Below are positions 40,199 through 48,309 of a stretch of 58,148 nt of DNA, piece after piece. The DNA comes from CAIPVR01 sp049316905. GTDB taxonomy: Bacteria; Actinomycetota; Acidimicrobiia; Acidimicrobiales; Microtrichaceae. Position numbers and translations under genes: made by a program. The stretch is taken from contig JBMOJH010000010.1 of assembly GCA_049316905.1 (NCBI GenBank), positions 1 to 58,148 on the forward strand, written 5' to 3'. Within the stretch, counting starts at the first letter, position 1. Every line of letters starts with the position of its first letter. The notes under the pieces are model-generated. The model saw only the letters and a list, made by a program, of their open reading frames with translations. It was not told the DNA's origin and did no database searches.

Positions 40199-40240
40199 GG
40201 GTCCTCAGTCGCCCCAGAGGCGAGTCAACCTCCGCAGAAA
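40191..40240 (-). repeat. Dispersed repeat, copy 1
   Basis: This 50-bp unit shares 48 of 50 positions with copy 2 at 40251-40300 and has a diverged inverted copy at 53619-53667. It contains a small hairpin (TCGCC-CCAGA-GGCGA). The first copy supplies the last codons and stop of the UGSC gene. Confidence 0.85.
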
Positions 40241-40250
40241 CCCGCTTCCC

Positions 40251-40300
40251 GCGCATAGGGGTCCTCGGTCGCCCCAGAGGCGAGTCAAGCTCCGCAGAAA
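40251..40300 (-). repeat. Dispersed repeat, copy 2
   Basis: It is placed exactly 60 bp after copy 1 and fills the gap up to the mutY stop. With copy 1 it could terminate both convergent genes. Confidence 0.85.
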
Positions 40301-40315
40301 TCCCGCGCGGCGGGT

Positions 40316-41191
40316 TCAGTGCGGCAACGCGTAGCTGCCGTCGGGACCGCGCCGGGCCAGCCCGTCGGCCACGAGCGACTCCGCCACCGCACGCGCCGCC
40401 GCCGGATCGCGGCCGGTCACCCCGGCCAGCTCGGACTCCGCCACCGGGCCCTCGCCGAGCGCGCGCATCAAGCGCCCCCGCGCCTGGCGGGCCGAGCCCT
40501 CGAACGGGGCCTGGCGGCGGGACACGCCGGCCGACCCCGCCGCCGGGTCGGGCTCCGGCCGGCCGGCCCGGGCCCACGCGCAGGTCCGCCGCACCGGACA
40601 CCCGGCGCACTCGGGCGCAGTGGGCCGGCACCGCAGCGCCCCGAGGTCGAGCATCCCCTGGTTCCAGGCCCACCCCTCCCCCACCGGGACCCACGCGTCG
40701 GCGGCGGCCTGGGCCGCCCGCGGCGTGAGGCGGGCACCGGCACGGCGGGCCAGCACGCGCCCCACGTTGGTGTCGACCACCGCCACGTCCGCCTCGAACG
40801 CGAACGCCAGCACGGCCCGAGCCGTGTAGGGCCCCACGCCGGGGAGGTCGAGCAGGGCGTCGAGGTCGTCCGGCAGCTGCCCGCCGTGGCGGTCCCGCAC
40901 CACCACTGCGGCGCCGTGCAGGTCGCGGGCCCGGCGGGGATAGCCGAGGCCCGACCACTCGGTGAGCACATCCGCCACAGAGCCGACCGCGCACGAGGTG
41001 GCGTCGGGCCACCGGTCCAGGAAGCGCTCCCACCGGGGCACCACCCGGTCCACCTGCGTCTGCTGGAGCATCACCTCGGCCACGAGCACCGCCCACGGGT
41101 CGCGGGTCCGGCGCCAGGGCAGGTCACGGCGGGCAGCCGCCGCCCAGTCGAGGACCCTCCGCTGCTCGGCGGTCAGTCGAGGACCCGGCAC
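40316..41191 (-). CDS. mutY: A/G-specific adenine glycosylase
   Basis: The 291-residue protein has the EndoIII/MutY N-terminus RRDLPWRRTRDPWAVLVAEVMLQQTQVDRV (Glu of the active site), the HhH LLDLPGVGPYTARAV, catalytic Asp in DVAVVDTNVGRVLARR and the cluster ligands C-x6-C-x2-C-x5-C in CRPTAPECAGCPVRRTC. It removes A opposite 8-oxoG. The usual C-terminal NUDIX-like domain is replaced by a short winged-helix-like tail (residues about 225-291). The GTG start at 41191 overlaps the methyltransferase 3' end by 19 nt; the start is not certain. Confidence 0.93.
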   Translation of the reverse strand: MPGPRLTAEQRRVLDWAAAARRDLPWRRTRDPWAVLVAEVMLQQTQVDRVVPRWERFLDRWPDATSCAVGSVADVLTEWSGLGYPRRARDLHGAAVVVRDRHGGQLPDDLDALLDLPGVGPYTARAVLAFAFEADVAVVDTNVGRVLARRAGARLTPRAAQAAADAWVPVGEGWAWNQGMLDLGALRCRPTAPECAGCPVRRTCAWARAGRPEPDPAAGSAGVSRRQAPFEGSARQARGRLMRALGEGPVAESELAGVTGRDPAAARAVAESLVADGLARRGPDGSYALPH

Positions 41192-41943
41192 CGGTGCAGC
41201 ACGGTGTCGTGCGGGTAGTCGAAGCGACCCGACAGCCCGAACCGTCCGGTCAGCAGCTCCTGCGCCTCGGCGAGGAGGGCATCGCGCTCGTCGGCACCGA
41301 GGGTGGCCACGAAGCTGGTCGACCGCAGGCGTTCGAGCACACCGTCCACGTCGGTGGGCACCGGGTTGGGCCAGCGCCGGGTGGTGAGCGGACCGAACCG
41401 TCCCGAGGCGGCGACCACGCGGTCCCACGGCTGCTCGCGGTGGTCGTCGTAGGGCCGACCGCCGGTGTGGGCCTCGACCAGGTCCGTCAGCGCGGCCACC
41501 CACGGCTCGAGCTGGTCGCGGGCGTTCCACAGCAGGAACAGCTCGCCGCCGGGGGCGAGGACCCGGGCGAGCTCCTCCAGGGCGGCGGGGGCGTCGAACC
41601 AGTGGAACGCCTGCGCCACGGTGCAGAGCGAGAACGTGTCGGCCCGGAACGGCAGGTGCTCGGCGACCCCGAGGACCACCGGTGCGGCCGGCACCGCCCG
41701 CACCAGGTGCCGGGCCATGGGGTCGAGCGGTTCGAGGGCGGTCACGGCCAGGCCGAGCCGGGCGAGCTGGCCGGTGAGGATGCCGGTGCCGGCCGCGACG
41801 TCGAGCGTCCGGGCGACCGGACCCGCCGCCCGGGCCGCATCGGCCACCTCCCCCACGGCGGGCCGGGCGTAGGTGGGCCGGATCCGTGCGTAGCTCGCCG
41901 CCGCGGAGGAGAAGCCGCCGGCGGCCACGGGGTTGATGCTCAC
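41173..41943 (-). CDS. Class I SAM-dependent methyltransferase
   Basis: The 256-residue protein has motif I LDVAAGTGILTGQLARLG, motif II ALEPLDPMAR, VLGVAEHLPFRADTFSLCTVAQAFHWFDAPAALEELARVLAPGGELFLLWNARD. The string AFHWFD is common in UbiE-like methyltransferases of unknown substrate. The GTG at 41943 is preferred because the fold begins just after it. It is upstream of and overlaps mutY. Confidence 0.85.
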   Translation of the reverse strand: MSINPVAAGGFSSAAASYARIRPTYARPAVGEVADAARAAGPVARTLDVAAGTGILTGQLARLGLAVTALEPLDPMARHLVRAVPAAPVVLGVAEHLPFRADTFSLCTVAQAFHWFDAPAALEELARVLAPGGELFLLWNARDQLEPWVAALTDLVEAHTGGRPYDDHREQPWDRVVAASGRFGPLTTRRWPNPVPTDVDGVLERLRSTSFVATLGADERDALLAEAQELLTGRFGLSGRFDYPHDTVLHRCRVLD

Positions 41944-42176
41944 CCGCCCAGCATCCCACTGGCCGCCCGCCGGACCCGCTTGGTACGAACGTTCGGGCGG
42001 CAATGGGCCGGAGGGCCGAGTGACACTCACTGTGCGGAGTGGCAGACTCACGGATGTTCACCACGGAACGCGGTGCTGTGCACACTTTCCGTGATCTTCT
42101 GGGTAGGGACGCAGGCGACAGCGGTCGGGGCCCCGGACGGGCACGGACCGCGAGGCGACGGAGGACGACGGGCCGG
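41944..42176. other. Intergenic region between methyltransferase and GGDEF-EAL gene
   Basis: These 233 bp hold no supported gene. They contain the CGAACGTTCG palindrome (41986-41995), a run of GAGTG/CACTC-type inverted bits (42017-42050) and arms TCACGGA/TCCGTGA at about 42050-42096. GC is visibly lower than around it. A regulated promoter or structured leader is plausible. It does not fit the known cyclic-di-GMP riboswitch classes. Confidence 0.4.
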
Positions 42177-44816
42177 ATGGCAGGGGACGACGAGGGCGCG
42201 ACCACGCGCCGGAACGCGCCGGGACACCGGGGCCGCACGCACCAGCGCGGAGTGCTCCCGATCGACGACCGCGAGCGCGGCGCCGAGGTGGCCACGCTGC
42301 GGGCCGTGCTGGCCTACCGCATGCTGGCCGCCGTGGCCGTGGCGGTCGCCGTGGCGCTGGTCCCGCTGTTCGGGCCGCACCGACTGGCCCTCGCGGCGGT
42401 GATCGTCCTGATGGAGACCGCGGTGAACGCCCATGCCGCACGCGCCGTCCGCCTGAGCGGTCACCTCCCGTCGGCGGTCGCGTGGGCCGACACGCTCCTC
42501 GCGCTCGCCGTGGTGGCGCTCGTCCCCGAGTCCTACGCCATCGCGGTGACGGTGGTGGTCTCCACCTCCGGGCTGTTCGTGATCTGGTTCGGGCGCCGCG
42601 TCACCCTGCTGCTGGTCCCGCTCACCGGCGCCGGCCTGCTCGCAGTGGGCCTGGCGAGCCGCCCCACACTGTGGTTCCCGGCGTTCGTGGCGTGGCTGAT
42701 CACGTCGGTGTCGGCCGCGGTGGTGCTGAGCCGGGTGGCCGACGCGCTGGTCGCCGGCCGCGACCGCTACGACGACCTCGTCAACGGCCTGGACGCGGCC
42801 ATCTGGGAGTCGGAGGGGCCCGACGGTCCACCCGACTACGTGTCGCGCCAGGTCGTCGAGCTGTTCGGCTTCACCCCGGCGCAGCTCGCGGACGCCGAGT
42901 GGCTGGCCGGCCGGGTGCACCCTGACGACCTCCCCGCGGTGGTCGAGGGACGCCGGCGCATCCGGTCGGGCGAGGACGTGGAGGCCCGCTACCGCATGCA
43001 GGCCAACGACGGTCGGTGGATCCGGGTGCTCGAGCGGGTGCGGGTGAGCACGGCGGCCGACGGACGGGTGCTCCGCCGCCGCGGTTTCCTCGTGGACGAG
43101 ACCGCGCGGTGGGAGTCGGAGTCGAGCCTGCGCCGCTACCAGGAGCTGATCGACGAGCTGCCGATCGCGCTCGTCGTCATCCGCGCGGACGACCCGGCGG
43201 ATCCCCGGACGCTGCGCGTGCTCGCGGCCAACCCCGCGGCCGGCGAACTCGTGGGCCTGCCGGTGCCGGCGAACCTGGGCAGTCGGGTGGGCGACCTCCT
43301 GGGCGTGAGCGACGAGCTGCTGGGCCACCTGGCCGAGGTGGCCACCGCCGGTCGCCCGTACGACCGGGCCGACCTGCACCTGCCCGGCGTGGACGGGGTC
43401 TTCGCCATGCGGGCGGTGCCGCTGCCCGACGGCGCGGTCGGCGTGTCGCTCGAGGACGTGACCGCCCGCGCCCGGCAGACCGAGTCGTTCCGCCACCGGG
43501 CGCTGCACGACACCCTCACCGGCCTGCCCAACCGGGCCCTGCTCCACGAGCGTCTGACCCGGGCCCTGATCCGGGCCGACCGCGACGCCGACCGGGTCGC
43601 CCTGCTCCTGATCGACCTCGACGAGTTCAAGGAGGTCAACGACGCGCTCGGCCACGAGTACGGCGACGGCCTGCTGCGCGAGGTGGCCCGACGCCTCAGC
43701 GCCGAGGTGCGCGAGGGCGACACCGTGGCCCGCCTCGGCGGCGACGAGTTCGCCGTGGTGCTCGCCTCCGGGGCGACCGAGGAGCAGGCCCGCGACGTCG
43801 CCCGTCGCCTCGGTGAGGCGTGCGCCCGACCGGCCGAGATCGGCGACTACCGGGTGCAGGTGTCGGCCAGCATCGGCATCGCGCTGGCCCCCGACCAGGG
43901 CAACGACGCCCCGACCCTGATGCGCCGCGCCGACAGCGCGATGTACGAGGCCAAGGGCGCCGGCACCCGGATCGCGCTGCACTCCACGAACCAGGAGCTG
44001 CGCACCGTGCGGCGGCTCGAGCTGCTGGCGGACCTCCGCGACGCACTCGACGAGGACGCGTTCGTGGTCCACTACCAACCGCGCCTCGATCTGCGCACCG
44101 GCCGGACCGACGGCGTGGAGGCGCTCGTGCGCTGGCACCACCCGCGCCACGGCCTGCTCGCGCCCGACGAGTTCATCGAACTCGCCGAGGTGTCGGGCGC
44201 GATCCGGACCCTCACCAAGACCGTGACCGAGCGGGCCGCCACCGAGGTGGGTGCGCTCGACGGACCGGCCCTGCGGGTGAGCGTGAACCTGTCGAGCCGC
44301 AACCTGTTCGACCCCGGCCTCGTGGACTGGGTGGAGGGCGTCGTGGACCGCCTCGACCTGCAGCCCGGGCAGCTGAGCTTCGAGCTCACCGAGTCGCAGC
44401 TGATGGACGACCCGAGCCAGGCCGAGACGGTGCTGTGGCGCCTGCACGACCTCGGCGTGCGCTGCTCGCTCGACGACTTCGGTTCGGGGCCGAGCTCGCT
44501 CGACCTGCTCCGCCGGCTCCCGCTCGACGAGCTCAAGATCGACCGGCACTTCGTGGCCGACCTCGCCCATGGCGACGAGCGGGTGGTGCGCTCGGCGATC
44601 TCGCTCGGCCACCACCTGGGCCTGGAGGTCGTTGCGGAGGGCGTGGAGTCACCGGCGGTGCTGGCCCGACTGCGCCACCTGGGCTGCGACGCCGCGCAGG
44701 GCTTCCACCTGTCGGGCCCACTGCCGCTCGACGAGCTGCGCGTCCACCTCGACGATGCAGCGGCGGTCGACGCGGACGACGACTCGCCGGACCCGTCGCG
44801 GCTTGGGAGCCGGTGA
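42177..44816 (+). CDS. Membrane GGDEF-EAL protein (cyclic-di-GMP metabolism)
   Basis: The 879-residue protein has about five to six membrane helices (residues about 40-190), two PAS-like domains, GGDEF (ARLGGDEFAVVLA, with the RxxD inhibitory site five residues before) and EAL (GVEALVRWHHPRHGLLAPDEF, NLSSRN, ELTES, DDFGSG, LKIDRHF, VAEGVES, QGFHLSGP). All catalytic residues of both domains are present, so it could both make and break cyclic-di-GMP. The ATG at 42177 with GGAGGA 11 nt upstream is chosen; an in-frame ATG at 42054 is possible. Confidence 0.9.
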   Translation: MAGDDEGATTRRNAPGHRGRTHQRGVLPIDDRERGAEVATLRAVLAYRMLAAVAVAVAVALVPLFGPHRLALAAVIVLMETAVNAHAARAVRLSGHLPSAVAWADTLLALAVVALVPESYAIAVTVVVSTSGLFVIWFGRRVTLLLVPLTGAGLLAVGLASRPTLWFPAFVAWLITSVSAAVVLSRVADALVAGRDRYDDLVNGLDAAIWESEGPDGPPDYVSRQVVELFGFTPAQLADAEWLAGRVHPDDLPAVVEGRRRIRSGEDVEARYRMQANDGRWIRVLERVRVSTAADGRVLRRRGFLVDETARWESESSLRRYQELIDELPIALVVIRADDPADPRTLRVLAANPAAGELVGLPVPANLGSRVGDLLGVSDELLGHLAEVATAGRPYDRADLHLPGVDGVFAMRAVPLPDGAVGVSLEDVTARARQTESFRHRALHDTLTGLPNRALLHERLTRALIRADRDADRVALLLIDLDEFKEVNDALGHEYGDGLLREVARRLSAEVREGDTVARLGGDEFAVVLASGATEEQARDVARRLGEACARPAEIGDYRVQVSASIGIALAPDQGNDAPTLMRRADSAMYEAKGAGTRIALHSTNQELRTVRRLELLADLRDALDEDAFVVHYQPRLDLRTGRTDGVEALVRWHHPRHGLLAPDEFIELAEVSGAIRTLTKTVTERAATEVGALDGPALRVSVNLSSRNLFDPGLVDWVEGVVDRLDLQPGQLSFELTESQLMDDPSQAETVLWRLHDLGVRCSLDDFGSGPSSLDLLRRLPLDELKIDRHFVADLAHGDERVVRSAISLGHHLGLEVVAEGVESPAVLARLRHLGCDAAQGFHLSGPLPLDELRVHLDDAAAVDADDDSPDPSRLGSR

Positions 44817-44827
44817 TTACCCGGCGG

Positions 44828-44839
44828 TAACATCCGCCC
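44828..44839 (+). promoter_or_regulatory. Leaderless promoter of mcd
   Basis: TAACAT (44828-44833) is 6 nt from the ATG at 44840. Confidence 0.5.
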
Positions 44840-46462
44840 ATGAGCACCGGTACCACTCCCCCCAGCGCCGCCGACCTGGTCACCGCCGCCGCCGCACTCG
44901 ACGCCGCCCAGGCCGTGCTGGACCGGGGCATCGCCCGGCTGGCCAACGACGGGATCGACGAGAACCAGGTCCTGGCCTACGACGTGGCCCACGCCGCCGC
45001 TGCGGTGATGGCCGCCCGGGGCCTGCTCTCCTACGGCCAGAAGGGCGACACCGAGTCGCTCGTCACCGCGGCCTTCGCGGCCGACGTGATCGCGGACCTG
45101 GCCGCCAAGATCTACGGCCGGGAGACGGAGTGGAACGTCGAGCCCGGCGCCCTCGACGCGGCCCGCGAGTTCGTGGCGACCTACCGGGACCCGGCGTTCC
45201 TCGCATCGCTGGCCGACACCGACGGGCCCCGCGGCCTCACCGACGACTTCGAGTTGGTCCAGGACACCTTCCGACGCTTCGCCGAGGAGAAGCTCGTGCC
45301 GATCGCCGAGCACATCCACCGCCACAACGCCGACATCCCCGAGGACATCATCACCGGCCTCGCCGAGATGGGCGCCTTCGGCCTGTCGATCGAGGAGGAG
45401 TACGGCGGGTTCGCGAGCGGCGACGAGTCGGACTACATCGCCATGGTCGTCGCCACCGAGGAGCTGTCCCGCGGTTCGCTCGGCGCCGGCGGCTCGCTCA
45501 TCACCCGGCCCGAGATCCTCGCCCGGGCCCTCGAGGCCGGCGGAACCGAGGAGCAGAAGCACGAGTGGCTGCCCCGTCTCGCCACTGCAGAGGTCATGAA
45601 CGCCGTGGCCGTGACCGAGCCCGACTACGGCTCCGACGTGGCCGGCGTGAAGGCCACCGCCACCCCGGTCGACGGCGGCTGGCTGATCAACGGCGTGAAG
45701 ACCTGGTGCACCTTTGGCGCACGGGCCGACGTGCTCATGCTGCTCGCCCGCACCGACCCCGACCGCAATGCCGGCCACAAGGGCCTGTCGATGTTCATCG
45801 TCCCCAAGGAGCGCGGCGACGGGCACGGCTTCGAGCTCGCCCAGGAGAACGCGCACGGCGGCGGGAAGATGGAGGGGCGCCCGATCGACACGCTCGGCTA
45901 CCGGGGCATGCACTCCTACGAGATCGCCCTCGACAACTGGTTCGTGCCGTCGGAGAACCTGATCGGCGGCGAGGGTGGCCTCGGGAAGGGCTTCTACTAC
46001 CAGATGGCCGGCTTCGAGAACGGGCGTCTGCAGACCGCGGCCCGCGCCGTGGGCGTGATGCAGTCCGCGCTCGAGGAGGCCCGCCAGTACGCGAAGGACC
46101 GGAACGTCTTCGGCTCACCGGTGTTCGACTACCAGCTCACCCAGGCCAAGCTCGCAAGGATGGCGATCACCATCCAGGGCGCCCGCCAGTTCTCCTACGA
46201 GGTGGCCCGGATGATGGCGAAGGGCGAGGGCACGCTCGAGGCCAGCATGATCAAGGCCTACGTGTGCAAGGCCGCCGAGTGGGTCACCCGCGAGGCCATG
46301 CAGATCCACGGCGGCATGGGCTACGCCGAGGAGTACACGGTGAGCCGGCTGTGGGTGGACGCCCGAGTGCTGTCGATCTTCGAGGGCGCGGACGAGACCC
46401 TCTGCCTGAAGGTGATCGCCCGCCAGCTGGTGGCCCGGCACAAGAACTCCGCCGCGGCCTGA
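44840..46462 (+). CDS. mcd: (2S)-methylsuccinyl-CoA dehydrogenase-like acyl-CoA dehydrogenase
   Basis: The 540-residue flavoprotein has an N-terminal helical extension of about 135 residues before the normal acyl-CoA dehydrogenase core, as in Mcd. Family-like strings include DTFRRFAEEKLVPIAEHIHRHN, GAGGSLITRPEILARAL and GTEEQKHEW; AVTEPDYGSDVAGVKA, MQIHGGMGYAEEYTVSRLW and SIFEGADE (catalytic Glu region) follow. Mcd turns methylsuccinyl-CoA into mesaconyl-CoA in the ethylmalonyl-CoA pathway. Two Mcl-type genes at 50-52 kb support this. The leaderless ATG fits the extension start. Confidence 0.85.
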   Translation: MSTGTTPPSAADLVTAAAALDAAQAVLDRGIARLANDGIDENQVLAYDVAHAAAAVMAARGLLSYGQKGDTESLVTAAFAADVIADLAAKIYGRETEWNVEPGALDAAREFVATYRDPAFLASLADTDGPRGLTDDFELVQDTFRRFAEEKLVPIAEHIHRHNADIPEDIITGLAEMGAFGLSIEEEYGGFASGDESDYIAMVVATEELSRGSLGAGGSLITRPEILARALEAGGTEEQKHEWLPRLATAEVMNAVAVTEPDYGSDVAGVKATATPVDGGWLINGVKTWCTFGARADVLMLLARTDPDRNAGHKGLSMFIVPKERGDGHGFELAQENAHGGGKMEGRPIDTLGYRGMHSYEIALDNWFVPSENLIGGEGGLGKGFYYQMAGFENGRLQTAARAVGVMQSALEEARQYAKDRNVFGSPVFDYQLTQAKLARMAITIQGARQFSYEVARMMAKGEGTLEASMIKAYVCKAAEWVTREAMQIHGGMGYAEEYTVSRLWVDARVLSIFEGADETLCLKVIARQLVARHKNSAAA

Positions 46463-46490
46463 GCCGCGCACCCGAGTCTCCCGAGCGTCG

Positions 46491-46539
46491 GTTCTCCTGA
46501 GCGTTCTTGCCCTTGGAGGGCACGCGCGCTCAGAAGAAC
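46491..46539. terminator. Nested hairpin between mcd and HNH gene
   Basis: Outer arms of 13 bp (GTTCTCCTGAGCG / CGCTCAGAAGAAC, one mismatch) enclose an inner stem TGCCC-TTGGA-GGGCA. It lies 29 nt after the mcd stop and just before the HNH promoter. Confidence 0.55.
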
Positions 46540-46547
46540 GGGGCCGG

Positions 46548-46560
46548 TACCGTTCGGGAT
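46548..46560 (+). promoter_or_regulatory. Leaderless promoter of the HNH gene
   Basis: TACCGT (46548-46553) is 7 nt from the GTG at 46561, which selects this start over a GTG-like one 54 nt upstream inside the hairpin. Confidence 0.45.
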
Positions 46561-47697
46561 GTGGGTGAGGGTGATGCACCGGATGCGATCGAGTTCTCGT
46601 CGCGCCTCCTGCAGCTGATCGACAGCGGTCGGCTCACCGCCACCTACAAGCTCGCGACGCTGACCGCCGTGATCGACCTCTGCGCGGAGACGAGCGCTTC
46701 CGAGACGTTGTCGGCACGAGAGGTCGGTCGTCGGGTCCTCGAGCTCTACTGGCCCCAGACGAGCCCCTTCAGCGGCGACGAGCGGGGCGATCTGGTCCTC
46801 CGCCAGTCGAAGATGTCGTCCGACATTCCCGAGAAGCTGGCTCGCTTCCGGCGCGACCACCGCCTTCCGCGGCGCGCCCGGCCGGAGGACGCGGCTGCGG
46901 CGGAACCGGACGCGTGGCAGAGGCTCGAGGCCGATGTCGTCGCCACCGTGGTCAGGGAACCGATCCCACGACTCCAACGGTTCGGCGCGGGACCGCCTTC
47001 GGCGGGCGACCGGTTCATCTACGAGATCGACTGGGACGAGAACGTGTCGAAGGCGAAGGTCGGGCGACCCGACTTCGATGACACGATGCGGTTCCTGCCG
47101 GGCGTCGCCGACCTCCTGGGCCGACTCGGACCCATCCTCCGGCCGGTGCTGCAGGCACGCTGGACCACGGAGGTCGCCAAGCGGAACGCCGACGCCGTCG
47201 ACGAGATGCAGCTCTCGGACTTCCTGTTCGGAGCGGAGCGCATCAGCCTGCACCGCGTGCGCGGACCACTCGCGGAACTCCAGGACCACCGCTGCTTCTA
47301 CTGCCGCGATCGACTCACCGGCCACCCGGACGTCGATCACTTCATCCCGTGGTCCCGCCATCCCGACAACAGCCTGGACAACCTCGTGGCCGCGCACCCC
47401 CGGTGCAACGGAGCGAAGCGGGACTCCCTCGCCGGAACCGACCACCTCACGGCTTGGCTCCATCGGTTCCGTGATGGCTCTGCGGACGCGCGGGCCCTCG
47501 ACGACCTGCGCTCGGCGATCGACTGGCCACGTCGGCCCGACCGCACACTCGGAGCCGCCCGAGCGGCGTACCTGCCGCTTCCCACGGGGACCCGACTCTG
47601 GCAGGCCCCGGACCGCTTCGAGATGCTCGACCGTACGGCCGTTCACGACCTCCTCGTCGGCAGCGTCACCCATCGGCGACCATTCGGTACCGGATGA
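46561..47697 (+). CDS. HNH endonuclease domain protein
   Basis: The 378-residue protein has an HNH motif near the C-terminus: Zn Cys pair CFYCRDRL, Asp-His in DVDHFIPWSRHPDNSLDNLVAAHPRCNGAKR. The N-terminal 230 residues (FSSRLLQLIDSGRLTATYKLATLTAVIDLCAE...) are not a domain I can name. Codon choice is more even at third positions than in neighbours, which suggests transfer. Such stand-alone HNH proteins can be restriction or phage-defence nucleases, but no partner gene is beside it. It stands between strong hairpins on both sides. Confidence 0.82.
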   Translation: MGEGDAPDAIEFSSRLLQLIDSGRLTATYKLATLTAVIDLCAETSASETLSAREVGRRVLELYWPQTSPFSGDERGDLVLRQSKMSSDIPEKLARFRRDHRLPRRARPEDAAAAEPDAWQRLEADVVATVVREPIPRLQRFGAGPPSAGDRFIYEIDWDENVSKAKVGRPDFDDTMRFLPGVADLLGRLGPILRPVLQARWTTEVAKRNADAVDEMQLSDFLFGAERISLHRVRGPLAELQDHRCFYCRDRLTGHPDVDHFIPWSRHPDNSLDNLVAAHPRCNGAKRDSLAGTDHLTAWLHRFRDGSADARALDDLRSAIDWPRRPDRTLGAARAAYLPLPTGTRLWQAPDRFEMLDRTAVHDLLVGSVTHRRPFGTG

Positions 47698-47750
47698 GGC
47701 TCCGCCTTCCGACCCGCCTGGACCCGAAATCCGTACTGTGTGGCCAGGAC

Positions 47751-47775
47751 GTGGCGATGGCTACAGCCTCGCCAC
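47751..47775. terminator. Hairpin between HNH gene and DUF4870 gene
   Basis: GTGGCGA and TCGCCAC pair, with inner GGC/GCC and one bulged T. Outer GTGTGGC/GCCACAC arms can add an alternative stem. Confidence 0.5.
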
Positions 47776-47793
47776 ACGGAACGGAGGTGCGGC

Positions 47794-48270
47794 TCAGCCC
47801 ACGGCGCCCGGCACCATCCGGATGTTGATCGGGTAGCGGTACCACTCGCCCCGGCTCGCCGCGATCGCGGCCATCACGTGCAGCACGATCCCGCCGATCA
47901 TCACCACGAAGATGAGCACGAAGCCGATCAACACGAACATCAGGGCGAAGCACACCAGGTACGCGATGAAGAGCGTGATCGAGAAGTTCAGTGCCTCGGC
48001 GGCATGGTGCTTGGCGTACCGCTGGTCGTCGCGGGCCACCAGGTAGATGATCAGCGGACCGATGAACCCGGCGAAGATCGGCAGCACCTGCGCCAGCACC
48101 GCCAGACCCTTCTGGTCCTCCCACGACGACGCGCCCGCCCCCTGCGGGTAGGCCACGGCGGGCACCTGGGCCGGCGGCGCGGCCTGCCCCCACTGCGTGC
48201 CGTCCCACCAGCGGGTCGCGCCCGTGGGGTCCTGGTACCAGCCGGGCGGGGTGGACTGCTGCTCGGTCAT
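47794..48270 (-). CDS. DUF2510-DUF4870 membrane protein
   Basis: The 158-residue protein has an N-terminal DUF2510 motif PPGWYQDPTGATRWWDGTQW and then DUF4870: KGLAVLAQVLPIFAGFIGPLIIYLVARDDQRYAKHHAAEALNFSITLFIAYLVCFALMF plus further helices. Three to four membrane spans are likely. Both domains are of unknown role and often found together in actinobacteria. It lies 39 bp downstream of the aldehyde dehydrogenase gene on the same strand direction. Confidence 0.9.
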   Translation of the reverse strand: MTEQQSTPPGWYQDPTGATRWWDGTQWGQAAPPAQVPAVAYPQGAGASSWEDQKGLAVLAQVLPIFAGFIGPLIIYLVARDDQRYAKHHAAEALNFSITLFIAYLVCFALMFVLIGFVLIFVVMIGGIVLHVMAAIAASRGEWYRYPINIRMVPGAVG

Positions 48271-48309
48271 GGGGAGAAGTGTCGCACGACGACGCGCCCG
48301 GGCGGCGCC

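Noticed and set aside
40191..40300. Start of a CRISPR array
   Set aside because: Only two units 60 bp apart with near-identical spacer part and no cas genes.
41986..41995. LexA/SOS box
   Set aside because: The actinobacterial box needs CGAAC-N4-GTTCG; here the halves touch with no spacer.
42001..42120. Cyclic-di-GMP riboswitch before the GGDEF-EAL gene
   Set aside because: I could not find the conserved core or tetraloop-receptor of the known classes; only loose inverted repeats.
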